Assembly (NCBI GenBank): GCA_000437755.1
Contig: FR900146.1
Location: forward strand, 53,425-64,955
Reading direction: 5' to 3'
From: Roseburia sp. CAG:303
Lineage (GTDB): Bacteria > Bacillota > Clostridia > Lachnospirales > Lachnospiraceae
Length of the DNA stretch: 11,531 bases
A program made the position numbers and the translations under genes. Positions 7,073-11,531 of the stretch are shown piece by piece. How positions within the stretch are numbered: position 1 is the first letter of the stretch; the number at the start of each line of letters is the position of its first letter. The notes beneath the pieces were generated by a model. It searched no databases. It had not been told where the DNA came from and saw only the letters and a list, made by a program, of their open reading frames with translations.

Positions 7073-8563
7073 ATGGTTTCAAAATATATCGGAGCATTGG
7101 TGGATTACGGCACAGCATGCGGACTGCTTCCGGAGGAAGAGAAGATTTATGCGGTAAATCTGCTGTTGGATATGATGGGATGTGAAGAGTATGAAGAACA
7201 GCCGCATGAAAAATTATCACTGGAAGAGATTTTAAAGGGACTGACCGATATTGCGGTGGAAAAAGGTCTGATCGAGGACGGAATAACATACCGGGAATTA
7301 TTTGATACAAAGCTGATGAATGCACTTGTTCCGAGACCAAAGCAGGTCATTGACCGGTTCTGGGATATCTATCACAGGGACGGTGCAGAGGCTGCCACAC
7401 AGGAATATTACAAATTCAGCCAGGATACAAATTATATCCGGAGATACCGCATCTGCCGTGATTTAAAATGGACGGTGGACAGCGAATATGGTCCGATCGA
7501 CATTACGATCAATTTATCAAAGCCAGAGAAAGATCCGAAGGCGATAGCGGCAGCAGGAAAAGCGAAACAGAGCGGATATCCGAAGTGTCTGCTGTGTATG
7601 GAGAATGAGGGTTACGCAGGACGCATCAATCATCCGGCGAGACAGAACCACAGAATCATACCGCTTACCCTTGCCGGAGATAAATTCGGATTGCAATATT
7701 CTCCTTATGTGTATTATAATGAACACTGCATCGTGTTTCATTCCAGCCATGTGCCAATGAAAATTGACGAGACTACTTTCCGCAGACTCTTTGATTTTGT
7801 GAAGCTTTTTCCTCATTATTTTCTTGGTTCCAATGCCGATCTGCCGATCGTAGGCGGTTCTATTCTTTCCCACGATCATTTTCAGGGTGGACATTATACC
7901 TTTGCGATGGAAAAAGCAGAATACGAGAGTCATTTTAAACTGGAAAAATTCCCGGATGTGGAAGCCGGCATTGTGCATTGGCCATTGTCCGTCATTCGTT
8001 TAAGACATGAAGATTCCGGACGGCTGGTGGAGGCAGGTGCTTATATCCTGCAGAAATGGCGCGGCTACACGGACGAGGATGCATTTATCTATGCGGAGAC
8101 GGACGGACAGAAGCATAATACCATTACGCCAATTGCAAGAAAGCGGGACGGTGTGTATGAGCTGGATCTGGCACTGCGCAATAATATCACGACAGAAGAG
8201 CATCCGCTGGGTGTATATCATCCGCATGAAAAACTGCATCATATCAAGAAAGAGAATATAGGCCTGATCGAAGTCATGGGACTGGCGGTTCTGCCGTCCA
8301 GACTGAAAGACGAGCTGGAAGAACTGGCAGAATGTCTGGTGGAAGGCACTCCGGCAGCAGAGAAGGAACAGATTGCAAAACACAGCGAATGGGCAGAAGA
8401 ATTAAAACAGAACTATGAGTTTACCAGAGAAAATGCCATGGATATTCTGAAGAAAGAAACCGGAAAAGTCTTTGTACAGGTTCTCGAGGATGCCGGTGTG
8501 TATAAATGCAGCAAAGAAGGAAGAGAAGCCTTTGCAAGATTTATTACATACTTAAATCAGTAA
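7073..8563 (+). CDS. galT: Galactose-1-phosphate uridylyltransferase, class II
   Basis: Transfers UMP between UDP-glucose and galactose-1-phosphate; with GalE it feeds galactose into glycolysis. 496 residues, the size of the Firmicute class II enzymes and well above class I (about 350). The active-site motif is SHDHFQGG (266-273) in place of the class I HPHxQ. H269 is the probable uridylylated residue by analogy with the second His of that motif. PKCLLC (170-175) holds a Cys-x-x-Cys pair that could bind metal. The segments YSPYVYYNEHCIVF, LPIVGGSILSHDHF and PLGVYHPHEKLHHIKKENIG are characteristic of the class II family. The start at 7073 is set by GAGAGG (7061-7066) and lies one base after the galE stop; the in-frame ATG at 7052 inside galE has no RBS. 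No galK is seen next to it. A strong terminator follows. Confidence 0.95.
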   Translation: MVSKYIGALVDYGTACGLLPEEEKIYAVNLLLDMMGCEEYEEQPHEKLSLEEILKGLTDIAVEKGLIEDGITYRELFDTKLMNALVPRPKQVIDRFWDIYHRDGAEAATQEYYKFSQDTNYIRRYRICRDLKWTVDSEYGPIDITINLSKPEKDPKAIAAAGKAKQSGYPKCLLCMENEGYAGRINHPARQNHRIIPLTLAGDKFGLQYSPYVYYNEHCIVFHSSHVPMKIDETTFRRLFDFVKLFPHYFLGSNADLPIVGGSILSHDHFQGGHYTFAMEKAEYESHFKLEKFPDVEAGIVHWPLSVIRLRHEDSGRLVEAGAYILQKWRGYTDEDAFIYAETDGQKHNTITPIARKRDGVYELDLALRNNITTEEHPLGVYHPHEKLHHIKKENIGLIEVMGLAVLPSRLKDELEELAECLVEGTPAAEKEQIAKHSEWAEELKQNYEFTRENAMDILKKETGKVFVQVLEDAGVYKCSKEGREAFARFITYLNQ

Positions 8564-8592
8564 ACTGATTCTAAATACATACAGGATTTAAT

Positions 8593-8638
8593 AAAATAAT
8601 ATATAGACGGTGAAAGCCGCCTGTATATTATTTTTTTT
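8593..8638 (+). terminator. Intrinsic terminator of galE-galT
   Basis: The left arm 8595-8610 pairs with 8617-8632 (15 of 16 positions, one G-U pair and one A-C mismatch near the loop). The loop is TGAAAG, and eight T follow in a row (8631-8638). Two A just before the left arm could pair with the T-run, so weak activity on the other strand is also possible. It lies 30 nt after the galT stop and ends 15 nt before the spoIIP start codon, so it should insulate spoIIP from galactose-gene transcription. Confidence 0.9.
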
Positions 8639-8653
8639 GTGGGAAAGTATAAA

Positions 8654-9982
8654 ATGAAAATAAGAAGAAAAAAATTCGGAGTGGTACTCTGGCTGATTCC
8701 GGTACTGGCTGCAGTCAAGATATTTCTCTGGCTGGAACCGGGCAGCATGGGAAAAAGAATAGCGGAGGATATTTCACAGAAAGCAGAAACTTTCGTCGTA
8801 TATGTAATGCAGAATTCAAACATGAAGCTGGCATATGCCATGAAGGATGAAAGCGGTGTCATTGAGCGGGTGGTAAAAAATGCAAACAGTAATACAAGCA
8901 GTGTATACAGTTTTGTGGAAAATAATGATTCAAAAAAGAATCTGATTCAGTACACACCGGACAGCACAAAGAAAGATATGATGCTTGCACAGGAACAGAC
9001 ACCGGCAGGAAATGCGGATGGAACAGATACGGCACAGAATACCATGCAGGAACAGGAACAGACGGAAAGCCCGACGGATCAGCAGCAGGATACGCAGCAG
9101 AACCAGCAGGAAAATGGACAGACTGTGGAAGAGCAGACAAGTGCCGGGGGCGGTCAGCCGTCCGGTGTACAGGAAACATTTTCTCCGGCATTTTCCCTGG
9201 ATCAGTTAAAAAACTATGATTTCCTGCGGTCAAATCTGTATATTGTTCCGGAGCGGGCGAGTGTACTCCCGCAGGATCTGGACGGCGAAACCCTGTTATC
9301 CATGGATATGAGTATTGCCAAAGATCCGTCCGTCCCGCAGATATTGATTTATCATACCCATGGAAGCGAAACATTTGCAGATTCCACGGATGATATCAAG
9401 GGGACGGGAATCATCGCGGCAGGTGCAAAACTGGCGGAATATCTGTCCTCGGTGTATGGATATAATGTCATTCACTGTACGGAGATTTTTGATAATGTCA
9501 ACGGGGTGTTTGACCGCTCGAAGGCATATGATTATTCCAGGGAAACGGTGCAGCAGATTCTGACGGATAATCCGGGAATCCAGGTAATGATTGATTTACA
9601 CAGGGATGGTGTGCGGGATGATCTGCATCTGGTCACGGATGTGAATGGAAAACCAACGGCACAGATTATGTTCTTTAATGGGGTAAGCCGCAGCAGTGCA
9701 AAGGGGGATATTGCGTATCTTTATAACCGCTACCGCAGCCAGAATCTGTCTTTCAGCCTGCAGGCAAAGCTGGAGGCACTGGGAAAATATCCGGATTTTA
9801 CAAGAAAGAATTATATCGATGCCTATCAGTATAATCTGGATTTGCTGCCGCGGGCAATGTTAATCGAGGCGGGGGCGCAGACGAACACGGTGCAGGAAGA
9901 ACTCAATGCAATGGAACCGCTGGCGGATATTCTGGACAGTGTGCTGAGCGGAAAGAGCAGGGAACATCTTGGGATGTATTAG
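8654..9982 (+). CDS. spoIIP: Stage II sporulation protein P (engulfment peptidoglycan hydrolase)
   Basis: Amidase/endopeptidase that cuts septal and lateral peptidoglycan together with SpoIID and SpoIIM during engulfment; it is anchored in the mother-cell membrane with its catalytic part outside. 442 residues. A short basic N-terminus (MKIRRKK) and one hydrophobic segment at about residues 9-27 form the membrane anchor. Residues about 113-175 are a Gln/Thr/Glu-rich low-complexity linker. The catalytic domain starts near residue 225, with LIYHTHGSE (231-239: H234, H236, E239), DLHRDG (314-319: H316) and MLIEAGAQTNT (402-412: E405), the Zn-binding and catalytic set of the SpoIIP/amidase fold. 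The ATG at 8654 is preferred over a GTG at 8639, which has no RBS; GGGAAAG (8641-8647) is only a weak RBS. In B. subtilis the gene directly follows gpr, but here galE-galT lie between. Confidence 0.93.
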   Translation: MKIRRKKFGVVLWLIPVLAAVKIFLWLEPGSMGKRIAEDISQKAETFVVYVMQNSNMKLAYAMKDESGVIERVVKNANSNTSSVYSFVENNDSKKNLIQYTPDSTKKDMMLAQEQTPAGNADGTDTAQNTMQEQEQTESPTDQQQDTQQNQQENGQTVEEQTSAGGGQPSGVQETFSPAFSLDQLKNYDFLRSNLYIVPERASVLPQDLDGETLLSMDMSIAKDPSVPQILIYHTHGSETFADSTDDIKGTGIIAAGAKLAEYLSSVYGYNVIHCTEIFDNVNGVFDRSKAYDYSRETVQQILTDNPGIQVMIDLHRDGVRDDLHLVTDVNGKPTAQIMFFNGVSRSSAKGDIAYLYNRYRSQNLSFSLQAKLEALGKYPDFTRKNYIDAYQYNLDLLPRAMLIEAGAQTNTVQEELNAMEPLADILDSVLSGKSREHLGMY

Positions 9983-10017
9983 GAAATTCGCAGATAATAT
10001 AAAACTACGAAAAAATA

Positions 10018-10046
10018 TTGACAAAAGATGGGAAGTGAGATAACAT
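10018..10046 (+). promoter_or_regulatory. Sigma-A-type promoter, copy 1
   Basis: TTGACA (10018-10023, perfect -35), a 17-nt spacer and TAACAT (10041-10046, 4 of 6 matches to the -10). Together with the next five bases it matches the promoter at 10412 at 28 of 34 positions. It would transcribe the remnant ORF at 10123 with an untranslated leader of about 70 nt. Confidence 0.65.
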
Positions 10047-10084
10047 AAATTATGCATAACGGAAAGAAGTGATACGCATATACG
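10018..10084 (+). repeat. Duplicated promoter-leader module, copy 1
   Basis: Aligned without gaps to 10412-10478, about 49 of 67 bases agree by hand count. The agreement includes the -35, the extended block GATAACATAAATT and ATATACG (10078-10084) at the same offset. Similarity starts sharply at the -35. After a 6-nt length difference it resumes at the RBS, where both copies have GGAGAAA. Confidence 0.65.
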
Positions 10085-10122
10085 ATACTGTTCCATTAAA
10101 ATACGTTTAAGGAGAAAGGTTT

Positions 10123-10302
10123 ATGAGAAGAAATGGAAAAAGAAATCTTGCACTGATTATGAGCTGTGCTTTAATCAGCTAGAGTAAGAACACCTACACC
10201 TGGACGGCAGGGAGTACAGGAAACCGTGAATTCTTTGTAGAAGTGAAAGACAGTACGGGAAAAGTGGTACGAAGCAGTGCGGTAAATGTAAGTGTGAAAT
10301 AG
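10123..10302 (+). pseudogene. Remnant of a secreted protein: signal-peptide start joined to an Ig-like C-terminal fragment
   Basis: AAGGAG (10109-10114) precedes ATG 10123 by eight nt. The first 19 codons (MRRNGKRNLALIMSCALIS) look like the start of a signal peptide: basic, then hydrophobic. Codon 20 is TAG (10180-10182). The same frame then continues for 39 codons to TAG at 10300. This second part contains YTWTAG, REFFVEVKDSTGKVVRSS and VNVSVK, which resembles the last beta-strands of Ig-like/Y_Y_Y-type repeat domains common at the ends of Lachnospiraceae surface proteins. The simplest reading is a gene that lost its whole middle by deletion, so the encoded product would be a 19-residue peptide. 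The domain likeness is pattern recognition, not a search result. It is preceded by a strong promoter and followed by a terminator. Confidence 0.6.
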
Positions 10303-10326
10303 GGAAAATCTTATAAAAGATTGGAT

Positions 10327-10363
10327 AACATCCTCTGCTATTTTATATGGCAGGGGATGTTTT
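10327..10363 (+). terminator. Probable intrinsic terminator after the remnant ORF
   Basis: AACATCCTCTGC (10327-10338) pairs with GCAGGGGATGTT (10350-10361) over 12 bp with one G-U pair. The loop is 11 nt and only four T follow (10360-10363). A smaller 6-bp inverted repeat (AATCTT/AAGATT, 10307-10322) lies just before it. It begins 25 nt after the stop of the remnant ORF, where a terminator of the original gene would be. Confidence 0.6.
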
Positions 10364-10411
10364 ACGATATAGAAAAAAGAAAACAGGTTCAAGAAAGTAA
10401 AGAATAATCAG

Positions 10412-10440
10412 TTGACAAAATATAACAAGTACGATAACAT
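10412..10440 (+). promoter_or_regulatory. Sigma-A-type promoter, copy 2
   Basis: TTGACA (10412-10417), a 17-nt spacer and TAACAT (10435-10440), the same element pair and spacing as the promoter at 10018. It would transcribe the ORF at 10515 with a leader of about 70 nt. Positions 10364-10411 before it hold nothing recognisable. Confidence 0.65.
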
Positions 10441-10478
10441 AAATTGAGTACAACGAAAAAGAATAATAAAAATATACG
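10412..10478 (+). repeat. Duplicated promoter-leader module, copy 2
   Basis: Second copy of the module at 10018-10084, 394 bp downstream. In this copy the distance from the -35 to the start codon is 103 nt, against 105 nt in copy 1. The conserved GGAGAAA RBS block (10499-10505) shows that the ATG at 10497 is part of the leader and that translation most likely starts at 10515. Confidence 0.6.
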
Positions 10479-10514
10479 TTATAATAGCGCATAAGAATGG
10501 AGAAAACAGTTAAG

Positions 10515-11492
10515 ATGAAAAAGAGAACAGCAGTACTCAATGGAATCGGAGCATGGAAGAGCCTGAATTTGGCAACCGTAGGAAAGTATCAGTATCTGAT
10601 GTATAAAGACAATGATAACACGGTGTATTGTTATGAACTGGATGGCAAAGAATTCAAACCGGTATACCAGAAGCAGTCGGAACTGGCAGCTTATGATGAT
10701 GACCTGGGACATGGCATTACTTATGGCAGTGTTGAAGCGATAGTAGAAGATTCTTTCGACAGTCAGGATGGAAAAGATGACTTCAACATGGTCAATGTAC
10801 CAAATGTCAGCGGTTCGGACTTTGACAATCTCCTTAAAAATATGGGAAAAGAAAAAATAAGCAATGCAGTGGATCTTGCGGAATTTTATACAAGATATAC
10901 CGGAAATATCCTGAATTACAGTTTTAAGACAGAAAATAAAGATGAACTGACACTTGCCTGTTTTAAAAGTGGAAATTCCTATTATCTGCTGAAAAATAAT
11001 AAAGAAGCGGAACTTGTCCGGTTATCCGCAGAAGATGAAATTGCGACAGAGATAGAATCCTATCCGGTTACAGCCATTAATATCGGAAAAAGTGATCTGG
11101 AAAATGCATCTACCACAAGGGAAAGTCTGGTAATACCGGAAGGCATAAAGAACATAAAATCATTAAAAGTCAATACCCTGCAGTATGTGCAGATACCGGA
11201 CAGTGTGGAATCGGTAGAAAATATCGATGGAAACTTTTGTCTGACGGTATTTGGCAGCAGTAATGTGGAGAAGTATGCCAGACAGCAGAATAAACTGTTT
11301 GTAGAAGGAACGATTGAAAGTGATTTGCAGACCGGTCAGCAGCTGGCAACAGCGATGGAAGCATATGAGAAATGGGCGAAAAAGGAAGAGTATAAAAAAT
11401 TTGCACTGGCATATATAGATAATGATCAGATACCGGAATTGGTATTGCAATATAGTACAAGCCATCATGCAAATGTAAGGATAAAGGAGTAA
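10515..11492 (+). CDS. Hypothetical protein with LRR_5-like segment, possibly a truncated secreted protein
   Basis: 325 residues; I do not recognise the gene as a whole. GGAG at 10499-10502 lies 12 nt upstream, a long but usable spacing; the ATG at 10497 overlaps this RBS and lacks its own. The protein begins MKKRTAVL like a signal peptide but has no hydrophobic core: NGIGAWKSLNLATVGKYQYL follows at once, as if the signal peptide had been deleted into the interior of a larger protein. Residues about 204-264 (LVIPEGIKNI, LQYVQIPDSVESV, SSNVEKYARQQNKLFV) resemble BspA-type leucine-rich repeats. The end (FALAYIDNDQIPELVL) resembles the start of a domain that normally continues further, and the stop follows about 16 residues later. 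Without a signal peptide the product would stay in the cytosol. The next ORF starts after four bases. Confidence 0.55.
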   Translation: MKKRTAVLNGIGAWKSLNLATVGKYQYLMYKDNDNTVYCYELDGKEFKPVYQKQSELAAYDDDLGHGITYGSVEAIVEDSFDSQDGKDDFNMVNVPNVSGSDFDNLLKNMGKEKISNAVDLAEFYTRYTGNILNYSFKTENKDELTLACFKSGNSYYLLKNNKEAELVRLSAEDEIATEIESYPVTAINIGKSDLENASTTRESLVIPEGIKNIKSLKVNTLQYVQIPDSVESVENIDGNFCLTVFGSSNVEKYARQQNKLFVEGTIESDLQTGQQLATAMEAYEKWAKKEEYKKFALAYIDNDQIPELVLQYSTSHHANVRIKE

Positions 11493-11496
11493 AAAT

Positions 11497-11531
11497 ATGC
11501 ATAAGAAAACAATTCTTATGGCAGGCATATT
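11497..11531 (+). CDS. Start of a further ORF, probably secreted (3' end outside window)
   Basis: AAAGGAG (11483-11489) lies seven nt before ATG 11497, the best RBS in this part of the window. Eleven codons are visible: MHKKTILMAGI, a basic start followed by a hydrophobic run, as in a signal peptide. It begins four bases after the previous stop, and its RBS lies inside the last codons of that gene, so the two are probably co-transcribed. The product cannot be told. Confidence 0.5.
   Translation, partial: MHKKTILMAGI

Larger units (their letters stand above)
9983..10122 (+). other. Intergenic leader region after spoIIP
   Basis: No gene is seen here. No clear terminator follows the spoIIP stop; only a 5-bp hairpin with a 4-nt loop overlaps its last codons (9964-9977). 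The stretch contains the first copy of a duplicated promoter-leader module and an AAGGAG RBS (10109-10114) for the remnant ORF at 10123. Confidence 0.6.

Noticed and set aside
8578..8585. CATACAGG as a sigma-E -10 for spoIIP
   Set aside because: It resembles CATACA-T, but no matching -35 lies 13-15 nt upstream, and transcription would start inside the terminator hairpin.
10050..10059. Palindrome TTATGCATAA after promoter copy 1
   Set aside because: Short, AT-rich and absent from promoter copy 2, so not a shared operator.
10180..10182. Amber codon as a recoding site (pyrrolysine or programmed readthrough)
   Set aside because: The downstream part is a bare C-terminal fragment and nothing in the window suggests recoding machinery; deletion decay is simpler.
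10480..10485. TATAAT as a -10 element
   Set aside because: No -35 about 17 nt upstream, and a transcript from here would start almost at the RBS of the ORF at 10515.
10497..10499. ATG 10497 as start of the LRR-like ORF
   Set aside because: It overlaps the GGAG that aligns with the RBS of the sister leader and has no RBS of its own; ATG 10515 is better.

Overview
The window reads as a piece of chromosome from a spore-forming, moderately AT-rich Firmicute, most likely a gut-type Lachnospiraceae (Clostridia). This is an inference. It rests on the sporulation genes gpr and spoIIP, the Shine-Dalgarno sites, the class II GalT, the Ppx-HD/Ppk1 pair, and BspA-like secreted-protein fragments. All supported genes lie on the + strand. 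I see no tRNA, rRNA, CRISPR array, transposase or phage gene.

Positions 1-4967 look like one co-directional housekeeping run: the 3' end of pheA (prephenate dehydratase), a Ppx/GppA-HD protein, polyphosphate kinase ppk1, and a PHP-domain phosphoesterase whose start codon overlaps the ppk stop (ATGA). The theme of the middle genes is polyphosphate and nucleotide turnover. The Ppx-like protein has worn phosphate-binding loops but an intact HD site.

Positions 4954-9982 hold two sporulation genes, gpr (SASP germination protease) and spoIIP (engulfment hydrolase), separated by galE-galT of the Leloir pathway. The gpr gene has its own good match to a forespore (sigma-F/sigma-G) promoter inside the end of the PHP gene. 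A perfect 9-bp inverted repeat lies exactly over a candidate vegetative promoter of galE and looks like an operator. A strong intrinsic terminator closes galE-galT only 15 nt before the spoIIP start codon.

Positions 9983-11531 are accessory in character. Two similar promoter-plus-leader modules (about 67 bp, roughly 73% identical by hand count) lie 394 bp apart. The first drives a wreck: a signal-peptide start joined in frame, through an amber stop, to a C-terminal Ig-like fragment. The second drives a 325-residue unrecognised ORF with an LRR_5-like tail and no proper signal peptide. A third ORF with a signal-peptide-like start begins at the right edge. The region looks like a locus of recombining or decaying surface and secreted proteins.

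I did not find a clearly new biological system. The best leads are the duplicated leaders with their truncated products, the galE operator, and the divergent Ppx-HD protein.
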